DNA of 40,016 nt. Source: Parvibaculum sp. (GTDB lineage Bacteria > Pseudomonadota > Alphaproteobacteria > Parvibaculales > Parvibaculaceae). Where the stretch lies: NCBI RefSeq assembly GCF_002684405.1, contig NZ_NYVD01000002.1:1-40016 (forward strand). Reading direction: 5' to 3'. Of the stretch, positions 15,458-24,275 are shown in pieces. The notes below the pieces were generated by a model. It was given only the letters and a program-made list of their open reading frames with translations, searched no databases and was not told the origin of the DNA. A program made the position numbers and the translations under genes. Numbering within the stretch: position 1 is the stretch's first letter; every line of letters starts with the position of its first letter.

Positions 15458-16603
15458 ATGCGTAGGAAACTCAGCATACAGGATGTGCAGCGTCTGATGG
15501 CGCATCCCTCCGGCACGGCGCGTGCCGAGGTGGCCGAAAAGGTGGCGCAGCAGTTCGAGAATGTCGATCTGTCGCCGCGCGAGCGCGAACTGGCGCGCGA
15601 GGTGCTCGGCTATCTGGTGCATGACGTGGCGATCATTGTCCGTGAAGCGCTGTCCGACAGCCTGAAAGACATGCCCGGCGCCCCGCGCGGCATCGTGCTG
15701 GAGCTGGCGCGCGATCTCGACGAAGTCGCCATCCCCGTTCTGAGAAATTCGCCGGTCCTCTCCGATGAGGATCTGGTCGGGCTCGTCACCTATGGCAGTC
15801 CTGCCAAGCAATGCGCCATTGCCAGCCGCCCGTCAGTCAATTCGTCGGTTTCGGAAGCCATCGTTTCGCAGGGCGACCGTAGTGCGGTGCTGACGCTGGT
15901 CGCCAATGAAGGCGCCATCATCGATGAAGCCGCCGCCGGGATGCTGGCCGAGCGATATCCGGACGACCGCGAGATCGTGGAGCCGGTCGTCACGCGCAGA
16001 GACGTGCCGCCGCTGCTGATCGAGAAACTCATCTCGCAGGTCTCCGAAAGCCTGCGGGACTATCTGGTCAACAATCATTCCCTCGACACCCGTACAGCCG
16101 GGATACTGGAAGCGCAGGCGCGTGAGCGCAGCACGGCGGAGGCCGTCACGCGCATGAGCGACGCAGATATGCGCCGGCTTGTGGACCAGCTTGCCGAAAA
16201 CCAGCGGCTGACGGGAAGCCTCATTCTGCGTCTTGGCTGCCAGGGCGAGATGCGTTTCGTGGAAGCCTCCATGGCACGGCTCACCGATGTGCCCGAGGTT
16301 CGGATCTGGCGCCTGATCCACGATGTGGGGGCGTTGGGCTTTCGCGCGGTCTATGCCCGCGCCGGGATGCCCGAAGCGCTCTATCCTGCCTTTCGGGTGA
16401 TGCTGGATGCGTTCCATCGCGAAAAGGCGGCCTCGGCTTTCGATCTGGCCCGGTATCAGGCCACGGTTGTGAAGGGGCTTCTTTCCAGCTACGACACGCT
16501 GCAGGGCGGAGATTTCGAAGCGCTTATGGACCAGCTTGGTCGCCTCAGCGGTACCGGGCTGAACACGACGGAACCGCTCAGGGCCTCGGCAGGGGCTGCC
16601 TGA
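15458..16603 (+). CDS. DUF2336 domain protein
   Basis: This 381-residue protein is rich in alpha helices and matches the alphaproteobacterial DUF2336 family, whose members are HEAT-like repeat proteins of mostly unknown function. Characteristic stretches are SIQDVQRLMAHPSGTARAEV at the start, EVLGYLVHDVAIIVREALSDSL, DLDEVAIPVLRNSPVLSDEDL and the later SQVSESLRDYLVNNHSLD. I see no membrane segment and no catalytic motif. The ATG at 15458 is preceded by AAGGCGGGG. The gene is divergent from the CoA transferase and followed after about 110 bases by the thiolase. Its upstream region carries the CCGGAC repeats described separately. A regulatory or scaffold role is plausible but not shown. Confidence 0.78.
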   Translation: MRRKLSIQDVQRLMAHPSGTARAEVAEKVAQQFENVDLSPRERELAREVLGYLVHDVAIIVREALSDSLKDMPGAPRGIVLELARDLDEVAIPVLRNSPVLSDEDLVGLVTYGSPAKQCAIASRPSVNSSVSEAIVSQGDRSAVLTLVANEGAIIDEAAAGMLAERYPDDREIVEPVVTRRDVPPLLIEKLISQVSESLRDYLVNNHSLDTRTAGILEAQARERSTAEAVTRMSDADMRRLVDQLAENQRLTGSLILRLGCQGEMRFVEASMARLTDVPEVRIWRLIHDVGALGFRAVYARAGMPEALYPAFRVMLDAFHREKAASAFDLARYQATVVKGLLSSYDTLQGGDFEALMDQLGRLSGTGLNTTEPLRASAGAA

Positions 16604-16717
16604 CGCCGCCCTTTACGGGCCGGCAGGGGGCGATGTAGAGGCAAGTTCAAGCTGAGCGGCTCATCAAAAGCTGCTAGTTTGCCGCCTCCATCGATTCAAG
16701 CCCCCGGAGAGACGGCC

Positions 16718-17932
16718 ATGACCCATCAGATTCAGGAAGCCTTCATTTGTGACGGAGCCCGCACACCGGTCGGCCGGTATGGCGGATCGCTTGCGCCCGT
16801 GCGGGCGGACGATCTGGGGGCGGTCCCTCTGATGGCGCTGATGGAGCGTAACCCTTCGGTCAATTGGGAACGGGTCGACGATGTGATCTTTGGCTGCGCC
16901 AACCAGGCCGGCGAGGACAATCGCAATGTCGCGCGCATGTCGACGCTGCTGGCCGGGCTGCCGGACGCGGTGCCGGGCGCCACGGTGAACCGGCTTTGCG
17001 GTTCCGGCATGGACGCTATCGGTACGGCAGGCCGGGCGATCAAATCCGGTGAAGCCGAGTTCGTCATCGCGGGCGGCGTGGAAAGCATGTCGCGCGCGCC
17101 TTTCGTGATGGGCAAGGCGACCAGCGCCTATGACCGCAATGCCGAAATCTACGACACGACGATTGGCTGGCGTTTCGTCAATCCGCTGATGAAAAGCCAG
17201 TATGGCGTCGACAGCATGCCGGAAACGGCCGAGAACGTGGCCGAGGATTTCCAGATTTCGCGCGAAGACCAGGACGCTTTCGCCTGGCGCAGCCAGCAGA
17301 AGGCGGGCATCGCGTTGAAGAACGGGCGTCTGGCCGAAGAGATCGTTCCCGTCACCATCTCCACCCGCAAGGGAGAGACGGTGATCGACACGGACGAACA
17401 TCCCCGGCCCGAGACGACGCTGGAAGCGCTCGGGAAACTCCGCGCGCCGTTCCGCGAGGGCGGGTCGGTCACGGCGGGCAATGCATCGGGTGTGAATGAT
17501 GGCGCCTGCGCGATGATCATTGCCTCCGGCGACGCGGTGGAGGCTCACGGGCTGACGCCGCGCGCGCGGATCGTTGCCATGGCGACGGCCGGCGTGCCGC
17601 CGCGTATCATGGGCATCGGTCCGGCGCCGGCCACGCGCAAGGTGCTGGAAAAGACCGGGCTGACGCTTGCCGATATGGATGTGATCGAACTCAACGAAGC
17701 CTTTGCGAGCCAGGGTCTTGCGGTGATGCGGGATCTCGGGCTGCCTGACGATGCGGAGCATGTGAACCCGAATGGCGGCGCCATCGCGCTGGGTCATCCG
17801 CTTGGCATGAGCGGTGCGCGGCTGGTGCTGACCGCCACGCATGAGCTTCACAAGCGCGATGGACGTTTCGCCCTTTGCACCATGTGCATCGGTGTGGGGC
17901 AGGGCATCGCGATGATCATCGAGAAGGTCTGA
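16718..17932 (+). CDS. Acetyl-CoA acyltransferase (thiolase, PcaF-like)
   Basis: This 404-residue thiolase cleaves 3-oxoacyl-CoA with CoA to give acetyl-CoA and a shortened acyl-CoA, or runs in reverse. The nucleophile is Cys94 in [14 protein letters not shown]. His360 lies in [17 protein letters not shown] and the second catalytic Cys390 in [10 protein letters not shown]. The sequence start, [17 protein letters not shown], resembles 3-oxoadipyl-CoA thiolases (PcaF/PaaJ type), but no other beta-ketoadipate pathway gene is in the window, so fatty-acid or aromatic use cannot be decided. The ATG at 16718 is preceded by CCCGGAGAGACGG. It is convergent with the EAL-type gene, with ten bases between stops. 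Confidence 0.92.
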   Translation: MTHQIQEAFICDGARTPVGRYGGSLAPVRADDLGAVPLMALMERNPSVNWERVDDVIFGCANQAGEDNRNVARMSTLLAGLPDAVPGATVNRLCGSGMDAIGTAGRAIKSGEAEFVIAGGVESMSRAPFVMGKATSAYDRNAEIYDTTIGWRFVNPLMKSQYGVDSMPETAENVAEDFQISREDQDAFAWRSQQKAGIALKNGRLAEEIVPVTISTRKGETVIDTDEHPRPETTLEALGKLRAPFREGGSVTAGNASGVNDGACAMIIASGDAVEAHGLTPRARIVAMATAGVPPRIMGIGPAPATRKVLEKTGLTLADMDVIELNEAFASQGLAVMRDLGLPDDAEHVNPNGGAIALGHPLGMSGARLVLTATHELHKRDGRFALCTMCIGVGQGIAMIIEKV

Positions 17933-17942
17933 TCGGCCAGGC

Positions 17943-19571
17943 TCAAAGTCCGAGCGCACGTTCCAGAAACGACCGCTTCTGCGTCTTGCGACGCTGCCGT
18001 TTGCGCGGCGGCGCGGGACGGCGGGGATTGCCTTGCGTGTTCTTTGCGCGGCGTGTGACGGGCGTCTTGCCTCGCGCGGTTTTGGTGCCGGAGCGGGCGG
18101 GGCGTTTGCCTGCCGGGCGCCTGCGGCGTTTCGGGCGCGGCATGCGGCGGACAAGCTCCCGGCCCGGGAAGAGGCAGACGCGGTCGATGCGCCACGCCAT
18201 CATGCGGATTTCCTCGCCCGGCAGCTCGAAATCGAGGGCGGTGTAGTCGAGGATCAGCTCGTCGCCAGTTTCCTGGACAGCTTCTTCGATAGCGGAAGAT
18301 TGTTCGGCGATGTGAACCGGTTCATCCGTGGCGTCCAAAACGGGGGGCGCTTCGACGACCGTCAGGAAAACCTGGGCTTCTTCCCGTTCGTCGTGCTGAT
18401 CTTCCTCGTGGGGTTGCACGAATTCGTCTTCGTCTTCGAATTCTTCCTCAAGTTCTTCATCGGGGGCCAGTTCGAACGCGCCGGAAATCATTTCCGGTTC
18501 GTCGTATCCGGCGAGGCTCATCACTTCGTCGCGGATGGCTGCGAGCGCTTCCCGGTCGTCATCGACGGGGGGGATGTTCTCCGTCGCGTCGATGTCCTCC
18601 AACTCGTCTGCCGGTTCCAGCTCGTCGCATTCGCGGAGTTCGATCGTCGCCGGATCGAAAAGGCTTTCTTCCTGCGCGGGCGTCGCGGCGGGCAGTTCTG
18701 CCTCTTGCGTTTCCTCCTCGACCGTCTGCCGGAAGGCGCTTTCGCCCAGCGGCTCCAGCAGCAGAATTTCGTCTTCCTCCGATGCGGCGGGGGCAGCGTA
18801 ATGCCAGCCGACAAGCTCTTCCGGTTTCATGGGGCGGCAGATATAGGTGCCCTGCGCGGCGGTGAAACCGAGTTCGCGCAGCGCGGTGAGTGTCGTTTCG
18901 TTTTCCACGCCCACGGCGGTCGCATCCATGCCGCGCCCGGAGGCGAGCGTCACGCGCTTGCCGACGAAGCCGATGCCGGATTTCTTCACCCGCTTGGCGA
19001 ACTGGATGATGGAGGCGCCGCCGATCTTCACTTCGTTGAAACAGTCGGGCGTCAAAAGCTCGTCGGGGACGATGACCGCGCCGCCCCCGTCGAGTGCCGT
19101 GCGGAACCCCATGCGTTTCAATTCGCGAATGGTGCGGGTTGCGGTATCGGGCGAGCGGGCGATGGCGCCTTCGGGAATTTCGATGGTGAGGCAGGACGGA
19201 TCGAGGTCATGGGCGGCCATGATGCCGTCCAGCGCGCCGGCCAGCCCCGCATCGTTCACATCGGAGGCTGAAAGGTTGATGGAGATCGGCCAGTCCTGAC
19301 CTTTCTCCTGCCAGAAGACCAGCGTTTCGGCTGCGCGCGCTGCGACATAGCGTGTGAGTTCACCTGCGCGTTCGCGCCTTTCAAAGAAGGAGAGGAAGAG
19401 GCCGGGCGGCAGCAACCCGTATTCCGGATGGGTCCATCTCACATAGGCTTCAACGCCCAATATCGTACCGTCAACCAGCGAAATTCGCGGCTGAAACACC
19501 AGAAAGAGGTGCCGGGCTTCGAAGGCGAGATCGATGTCCCGGTTGGTCAGACGAAACGAACTGCTGTACAT
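17943..19571 (-). CDS. Degenerate EAL-domain protein with acidic linker and basic tail
   Basis: The protein has 542 residues. Residues about 15-250 form an EAL (c-di-GMP phosphodiesterase) fold: FQPRISLVDGTILGVEAYVRW, INLSASDV, AQGTYICRPM. The catalytic set is broken. EAL reads EAY (41-43), the metal-binding DDFGTG is LDGGGA (160-165), KID is KIG, and AEGVE is AVGVE. It should not hydrolyse c-di-GMP but might still bind it or a partner. Residues about 260-455 are very acidic, for example DEELEEEFEDEDEF. Residues 475-535 are Arg/Lys/Pro-rich, like histone H1 or AlgP-type tails, and probably bind nucleic acid. I chose the ATG at 19571. A TTG at 19715 would add 48 poorly conserved-looking residues. 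No close operon partner is present. Confidence 0.75.
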   Translation of the reverse strand: MYSSSFRLTNRDIDLAFEARHLFLVFQPRISLVDGTILGVEAYVRWTHPEYGLLPPGLFLSFFERRERAGELTRYVAARAAETLVFWQEKGQDWPISINLSASDVNDAGLAGALDGIMAAHDLDPSCLTIEIPEGAIARSPDTATRTIRELKRMGFRTALDGGGAVIVPDELLTPDCFNEVKIGGASIIQFAKRVKKSGIGFVGKRVTLASGRGMDATAVGVENETTLTALRELGFTAAQGTYICRPMKPEELVGWHYAAPAASEEDEILLLEPLGESAFRQTVEEETQEAELPAATPAQEESLFDPATIELRECDELEPADELEDIDATENIPPVDDDREALAAIRDEVMSLAGYDEPEMISGAFELAPDEELEEEFEDEDEFVQPHEEDQHDEREEAQVFLTVVEAPPVLDATDEPVHIAEQSSAIEEAVQETGDELILDYTALDFELPGEEIRMMAWRIDRVCLFPGRELVRRMPRPKRRRRPAGKRPARSGTKTARGKTPVTRRAKNTQGNPRRPAPPRKRQRRKTQKRSFLERALGL

Positions 19572-19767
19572 CTTGAACCGATTGCTGACGGCGTTTCCTG
19601 AAGGCGTTTGGGCACAAAACCCCGCGAGACTCGTTCCCGCATAGGGAACAGTTTCCGCGCAAGGAGGTTTCGGCTCACTTAATCCGTCCCATCCAAGCAG
19701 GATCAGCGTCGCCAAAGCGTTAATAAGAATGTCCGGATTTTAACCGGGCGGCTGGAGGGAGTGAGAC

Positions 19768-20598
19768 ATGGCTGAACGGCAAGCGACGGGGAATGATGCG
19801 CTCATTCCCTCATCCACAATCCTGCTGCTGCGCGATGGCGCGGAGGGGCTCGAAGTCTTCATGGTGGTGCGTCATCACCAGATCGATTTTGCTTCGGGCG
19901 CACTCGTGTTTCCCGGCGGCAAGGTGGACAAGGCGGATAGCGCGCAGAATGTACGTTCCCGTGTGGACGGGGCCGAGGGGATCGACGATACGCTGCTGGC
20001 GCTTCGGGTGGCGGCTATTCGCGAGGCGTTCGAGGAAGCGGGCGTGCTGCTGGCGCGCAACGCGCAGACCGGCAATGTGGTGGATGCCGCGCGGCTTTCC
20101 GCGCTGGAACCCTATCGCGATGCGCTCAACAAGGGCGAGCTTGGCATTGCCGAATTCCTGGAGCGGGAGAACCTGCGCGTTGCCGCGGACATGCTGACCC
20201 CCTTCGCGCACTGGATCACGCCCAGCATGATGCCGAAGCGTTTCGACACGCATTTCTATCTGGCCGAAGCGCCTGCCGATCATCTGGCGGTCCATGACGG
20301 CTCGGAGTCCGTGGACAGCGTCTGGATCCGTCCGCAGGCTGCGCTCGAAGAGGCGGAAGCGGGCAAGCGCACGGTCATTTTTCCGACGCGTATGAATGTC
20401 GAGAAAGTGGGGCGGAGCGCCAATGTCGCCCATGCCATCGAAGAGGCGCGCAAAGCGCCCATCGTGACGGTGGAGCCGAAAGTGACGAAGAACGAAGCGG
20501 GCGAGCCCATTCTCCGCATTCCGGCCGAGGCGGGCTATTGCGTGACGGACGAACCGCTGGACGCGGTCGCCAATGTCGCCAAGCCGAAAGCGAAGTAA
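19768..20598 (+). CDS. Nudix hydrolase with split Nudix box (NUDT19-like)
   Basis: This 276-residue Nudix protein hydrolyses a nucleoside diphosphate linked to another group. The Nudix box is recognisable but interrupted: ALVFPGGKVDKAD at residues about 44-56, then an insertion of roughly 22 residues, then VAAIREAFEEAGVLLA with the metal-binding REAFEEAG. Such an insertion is known in the RP2p/NUDT19 group, which includes CoA diphosphatases, so a CoA or acyl-CoA substrate is a reasonable guess in this acyl-CoA-rich window. GGAGGGAGTGAG precedes the ATG. A membrane-protein gene follows after five bases, so they are likely co-transcribed. The substrate is unproven. Confidence 0.82.
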   Translation: MAERQATGNDALIPSSTILLLRDGAEGLEVFMVVRHHQIDFASGALVFPGGKVDKADSAQNVRSRVDGAEGIDDTLLALRVAAIREAFEEAGVLLARNAQTGNVVDAARLSALEPYRDALNKGELGIAEFLERENLRVAADMLTPFAHWITPSMMPKRFDTHFYLAEAPADHLAVHDGSESVDSVWIRPQAALEEAEAGKRTVIFPTRMNVEKVGRSANVAHAIEEARKAPIVTVEPKVTKNEAGEPILRIPAEAGYCVTDEPLDAVANVAKPKAK

Positions 20599-20603
20599 GT
20601 CCC

Positions 20604-21239
20604 ATGACGAATACGCTGTTCGAACTGTTTCTCATGCTGACGGCGCTTGTCGGTGCGGTGCGGCTTTTTACGCTCAGGGACAGGCCGGGCCTCGACTTTG
20701 CCTGTGCCGCCTTGCTGATCGTGGTGCCGGCGGCGTTTTTCGGGGCTATCCGGTATGGCGGCTATCCGACGCATCTCGTCGTGCTGGCCAATGAGACCAT
20801 TTCGGTCATGGCCATGATCCTGGGGCCGAGCTGGACCATCGCCGCCATCGTCATTCTGCTGCGCGGTCAGCCCGGCAGGCTGGCGCTTGGCGTGCTCTGG
20901 CTGTTGCCCGCGATCATCGTGCCGCTGGCCGTGGCGGAGGCAACCGCGCCGGTCGGCGACATCTATGCGCAGATGGCGAGCCTCGTCATGCTTGTGCTGA
21001 TGCTGGCGGCGGGCATTGTGATCGCCATTCGCGGCAGCGTGGCGGCGGGGGCCGGATTCGTTATCGGCGCGGCGGGCTATGCGGGCTCGGCGCTGGCGAG
21101 CATGGGGTTCTATGGCCTGCCGGCCTCGACCTCCATGGATGTCTTCCATGCGGGGCTTGCCGTCTGGGCGGCAGGGCTTGCCTATGGCGTGCTGGCAACC
21201 GACGCCATCAAGCGGCGTGAGGAAGCGCCGTTGCTCTAG
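20604..21239 (+). CDS. Polytopic membrane protein of unknown function
   Basis: This 211-residue protein has about seven hydrophobic spans, beginning with FELFLMLTALVGAVRLFTL and ending with GLAVWAAGLAYGVLA before a short charged tail (KRREEAPLL). It contains no motif that I can assign. Small polar positions within the spans include RYGGYPTHLVVLANE (residues about 50-64). The ATG at 20604 sits five bases after the Nudix stop with only a weak ribosome binding site, which suggests coupled translation. It is convergent with nadK, with twelve bases between stops. Function unknown. Confidence 0.72.
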   Translation: MTNTLFELFLMLTALVGAVRLFTLRDRPGLDFACAALLIVVPAAFFGAIRYGGYPTHLVVLANETISVMAMILGPSWTIAAIVILLRGQPGRLALGVLWLLPAIIVPLAVAEATAPVGDIYAQMASLVMLVLMLAAGIVIAIRGSVAAGAGFVIGAAGYAGSALASMGFYGLPASTSMDVFHAGLAVWAAGLAYGVLATDAIKRREEAPLL

Positions 21240-21251
21240 GCGGGCAAGCGC

Positions 21252-22019
21252 CTAGTAGAGGAACTGCTCGCCGAGGATGCGTTCATCCAGGCTGTGGTCG
21301 CTGTCGAACATCATCAGCAGGTCTACCGACTGGTCTTCCTTCACATCGACCTCCGCGACCTCGCGGAACTCGGTGTGGTCGGCGACGGCGGAGACGGGAC
21401 GCTTTTTCGGTTCGAGGATTTCGAACTTCACCTCCGCGCGATGAGAGAGCAGCGCCCCGCGCCAGCGGCGCGGGCGGAAGGCGCTGATGGGCGTGAGCGC
21501 GAGAAGTTGCGCGTCGATGGGGATGATCGGCCCCTGTACGGACAGGTTATAGGCGGTGCTGCCCGCGGGCGTCGCCACCAGCACGCCGTCGCAGATCAAC
21601 TCCTGCATCCGGACCTTGCCGTCGATGGTGATGCGGATTTTGGCGGCCTGGCGGGTTTCGCGCAGCAGGGAGACTTCGTTGATCGCAAGCGCTTCATGCG
21701 TCTCGCCATTGGCAAGCCGGGTTTTCATCCGCAGGGGATGCAGGCACGAGATCTCGGCGGCTTCGAGGCGCGCGATCAGATCGTTGTCCCTGTATTCGTT
21801 CATCAGAAAGCCGACCGAGCCGCGGTTCATGCCATAGATGGGGATGCCGCGATGGATGCTCTGATGCAGGGTCTGAAGCATCAGACCGTCGCCGCCCAAG
21901 GCGACGATGACGTCGGCATGGTCGGGGTCCGCGTCGCCATAGCGCTCCCGCAGCTTTTCCAGCCCTTCCTGAGCTTCGGGCATGTCCGTCGCCACAAAGG
22001 CAATCTTCTCGAATTTCAT
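21252..22019 (-). CDS. nadK: NAD kinase
   Basis: This 255-residue enzyme phosphorylates NAD to NADP in the cytoplasm. The family motifs are clear: [14 protein letters not shown] (GGDG at about residues 42-45, with the catalytic Asp), [24 protein letters not shown] (NE/D region) and [14 protein letters not shown] with the TPxGSTAY loop. The C-terminal strands ([18 protein letters not shown]) complete the beta-sandwich. The length is that of the short alphaproteobacterial NadK form. AAAGGA lies about ten bases before the ATG. It is divergent from cutA with 63 bases between. No odd features. Confidence 0.95.
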   Translation of the reverse strand: MKFEKIAFVATDMPEAQEGLEKLRERYGDADPDHADVIVALGGDGLMLQTLHQSIHRGIPIYGMNRGSVGFLMNEYRDNDLIARLEAAEISCLHPLRMKTRLANGETHEALAINEVSLLRETRQAAKIRITIDGKVRMQELICDGVLVATPAGSTAYNLSVQGPIIPIDAQLLALTPISAFRPRRWRGALLSHRAEVKFEILEPKKRPVSAVADHTEFREVAEVDVKEDQSVDLLMMFDSDHSLDERILGEQFLY

Positions 22020-22082
22020 CGGCTTGCGGTTCCTTTAGGGGAAGCAGGCATATTAGCCTCGGCGGAGAAGGGAGATAAGCAC

Positions 22083-22427
22083 ATGATCGAAAAGACCGAA
22101 ACCGGATCGGGGCTGGTTTTCATCTATACCACGCTGCCGGATACAGGCACGGCGGACAGGATCGGCCGGCAACTGGTCGAAAGCAGGCTTGCAGCCTGCG
22201 TGAATATCTATCCCGAAATCCGTTCGATCTTCGAGTGGGAAGGGAAGGTGGAGAGCGAAAGCGAAGTGGTCGCCTTCATCAAGACGCGGGTGGAGCTGGC
22301 CGACAGGGTGATGGAAGAGACCCGGAAACTTCATCCCTATGACGTGCCTGCGCTGCTGGTGCTGCCGATCGAGGGCGGGAACGAGGATTATATCGGCTGG
22401 GCGAAGGAACAGGCGAGGGGCGGTTAG
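22083..22427 (+). CDS. cutA: CutA-type divalent-cation tolerance protein
   Basis: This 114-residue protein is the trimeric CutA1 signal-like protein, related in fold to PII and tied to copper or divalent metal tolerance in some bacteria. Hallmarks are VFIYTTLPDTGTADRIGRQL, ESRLAACVNIYPEIRSIFEW, IKTRVELADRVMEE and LHPYDVPALLVLPIEGGNEDYIGW. The ATG at 22083 is preceded by AGAAGGGAGATAA. The reading frame happens to stay open far upstream, across nadK in antisense, but that extension is not coding. The stop is ten bases from the convergent moaA stop. The exact role of CutA is unsettled in the family, so no substrate is claimed. Confidence 0.94.
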   Translation: MIEKTETGSGLVFIYTTLPDTGTADRIGRQLVESRLAACVNIYPEIRSIFEWEGKVESESEVVAFIKTRVELADRVMEETRKLHPYDVPALLVLPIEGGNEDYIGWAKEQARGG

Positions 22428-22436
22428 CCTTTCTTC

Positions 22437-23471
22437 CTACCCGCCGGTCAGCGACATGTGGCGCGAGACGGCCGGTCGCTCGTGTTCACGGTCGATGATG
22501 AAGTCGTGCCCCTTCGGCTTGCGGGTGATGGCTTCGTCGATGGCGCGGTCGAGCAATTCGTCGCCTTCGCTGGCGCGGAGCGGTGCGCGCAGGTCGGCGG
22601 CATCCTCCTGGCCGAGGCACATATAAAGCGTGCCGGTGCAGGTGAGACGCACGCGGTTGCAGCTTTCACAGAAGTTATGCGTGAGCGGCGTGATGAAGCC
22701 GAGCTTGCCGCCGGTTTCCTCCACGCGCACATAGCGCGCCGGGCCGCCGGTGCGTTCGGGCAGATCGGTCAGCGTCCAGCGCTCCGACAGGCTTTCGCGC
22801 ACCCGGCTCAGCGGCAGGTAACGGTCGGTGCGGTCTTCGTCGATCTCGCCCAGCGGCATGGTCTCGATGAGGGTAAGGTCGTGGCCTTCGCCATGCGCCC
22901 AGTCGATGAGGGCGGGGATTTCGGTATCGTTCACGCCCTTGAGCGCCACGCTGTTGATCTTCACCTGAAGCCCGGCGCGTTTCGCGACTTCGATGCCTTC
23001 CAGCACCTGGGGCAGGCGGCCCCAGCGGGTGATCTGCTGGAACAGATCCTCCTGCAGCGTGTCGAGCGAGACGTTTACACGGCGAACGCCTGCGGCGTAG
23101 AGGTCTTCGGCGAAGCGGGCGAGCTGGCTGCCATTGCTGGTGAGAGTCAGTTCGTCGAGCGCGCCTGTCTCCAGATGGCGGCCAAGGCTTTTGACCAGCG
23201 TCATCACATCGCGGCGGACCAGCGGCTCGCCGCCCGTCAGGCGCAGCTTCCTCACGCCCTTGCGGATGAAGGCGGAACAGACGCGATCCAGCTCCTCCAG
23301 CGTGAGGAGCTCCTTTTTCGGCAGGAACGTCATGTGTTCCGCCATGCAATAGGTGCAGCGGAAGTCGCAGCGATCCGTCACCGAGACGCGCAGATAGGTC
23401 ACCGCGCGGCCGAACGGGTCGATCATGTCGGTGGTCTGCGGGGGCGTGTTGATGTCAGGTTCCATGTCCAT
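22437..23471 (-). CDS. moaA: GTP 3',8-cyclase MoaA (molybdenum cofactor synthesis)
   Basis: This 344-residue radical-SAM enzyme carries out the first step of molybdopterin synthesis, converting GTP to the 3',8-cyclo product used by MoaC. The N-terminal cluster motif is CDFRCTYC (Cys35, Cys39, Cys42). [14 protein letters not shown] follows. The C-terminal second cluster has [14 protein letters not shown], and the protein ends with the conserved Gly-Gly dipeptide. The start is the ATG at 23471, with another ATG two codons later; neither has a strong ribosome binding site. It stands alone, without moaC or other moa genes. Two adjacent inverted repeats lie just upstream. A molybdenum-enzyme gene sits about 5 kb away (28275). 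Confidence 0.95.
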   Translation of the reverse strand: MDMEPDINTPPQTTDMIDPFGRAVTYLRVSVTDRCDFRCTYCMAEHMTFLPKKELLTLEELDRVCSAFIRKGVRKLRLTGGEPLVRRDVMTLVKSLGRHLETGALDELTLTSNGSQLARFAEDLYAAGVRRVNVSLDTLQEDLFQQITRWGRLPQVLEGIEVAKRAGLQVKINSVALKGVNDTEIPALIDWAHGEGHDLTLIETMPLGEIDEDRTDRYLPLSRVRESLSERWTLTDLPERTGGPARYVRVEETGGKLGFITPLTHNFCESCNRVRLTCTGTLYMCLGQEDAADLRAPLRASEGDELLDRAIDEAITRKPKGHDFIIDREHERPAVSRHMSLTGG

Positions 23472-23486
23472 GACCGGAATATAGCA

Positions 23487-23528
23487 ATCGGTCAGCCGAT
23501 TTTCGCCCCTGTAAGGTACAGGGTTTTA
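23487..23528. promoter_or_regulatory. Two adjacent inverted repeats upstream of moaA
   Basis: AATCGG-TCAG-CCGATT (23487-23502) and CCCTGTA-AGG-TACAGGG (23508-23524), followed by TTTT, lie in the 113-base divergent space between moaA and the DUF2628 gene. In the moaA transcript both could form hairpins within the leader. They could instead be protein-binding palindromes. On the plus strand the second resembles a terminator, but no plus-strand gene ends there. Confidence 0.45.
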
Positions 23529-23584
23529 GCGGTTTCTAAGGAAAATGTTGGTTTTCTGGGGCCGGACAAGCGGGGAGTGGCGAT

Positions 23585-24214
23585 ATGGCCGGCTGGCCCA
23601 AGGAACTCGATCTGGCGGAAGGGGATCTCGTGGCCTATGTCGGCCCGAATGCCGACACCTACCTCGATTACTTCCGGAAATGCCGCGTGGCAGGCAAGTT
23701 CAAGATGGGGTTCGTCTGGGGCGCATTTGCCACCACGCCCGTCTGGCTCGCCTACCGCAAGCTCTGGCTGTGGATGCTTGTGATCTTCATCGTCGGTATC
23801 GGTGTGCCGAAGCTCCTGCCGACGGGCGCTTCGGGCGTCGCGACGGGCATCGGTGTCGCCATGGCCATGCTCGGCCAGTCGCTCGTGGTCAAAGGGGCCT
23901 GGAAGGCGGCGCAGGAAGCCGACGAAGAAGGGCTTCAGGGGGAAGGGCGTCGCGCCTTTCTCCGGCGCAAGGGCGGTACGTCGCCGGTCGCCGCCATCAT
24001 CGCGTCCGTTTTGACGGCGCTGGTGGTGGTGGTTGCCATTATCGGCCGTCTGGAGGACGCCAGCTCGTCCATAACCGCGCCCGCAAGCCACCCCGCAAGC
24101 CAAAAGGCGCCGGCGGCCACGCAGGGCGGCGATGATCCCTTCGACAATATCTACAAGCCGCAATCGGAAAAGAAGAGCGCGCCGCCCGACTGGCTGCGGC
24201 ATTCGGTCGAGTAG
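23585..24214 (+). CDS. DUF2628-type membrane protein
   Basis: The protein has 209 residues. Residues about 28-60 contain [34 protein letters not shown], whose GAF-x6-WLAYRK-W pattern is typical of DUF2628 membrane proteins. Two or three membrane spans follow (about 57-77, 80-98), and a further single span lies at about residues 138-157 ([20 protein letters not shown]). The C-terminal tail is polar and Pro/Ala/Ser-rich with [15 protein letters not shown], and is probably extracytoplasmic or flexible. GCGGGGAGTGG precedes the ATG. It is divergent from moaA and followed by glpK after 61 bases. Function unknown. Confidence 0.72.
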   Translation: MAGWPKELDLAEGDLVAYVGPNADTYLDYFRKCRVAGKFKMGFVWGAFATTPVWLAYRKLWLWMLVIFIVGIGVPKLLPTGASGVATGIGVAMAMLGQSLVVKGAWKAAQEADEEGLQGEGRRAFLRRKGGTSPVAAIIASVLTALVVVVAIIGRLEDASSSITAPASHPASQKAPAATQGGDDPFDNIYKPQSEKKSAPPDWLRHSVE

Positions 24215-24275
24215 GGCTTTTGTACGCGCGCGACTGCGGCTAGCCTCTGCCTCAACAAAAACGAGGGAGGCACGC

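Noticed and set aside
16604-16630. GC-rich imperfect hairpin after the DUF2336 gene
   Set aside because: The stem has a bulge and no T-run, and similar structures are expected by chance in this base composition.
21294-22082. Long N-terminal extension of the CutA reading frame
   Set aside because: It runs antisense to nadK; CutA is normally about 105-115 residues and there is a good start at 22083.
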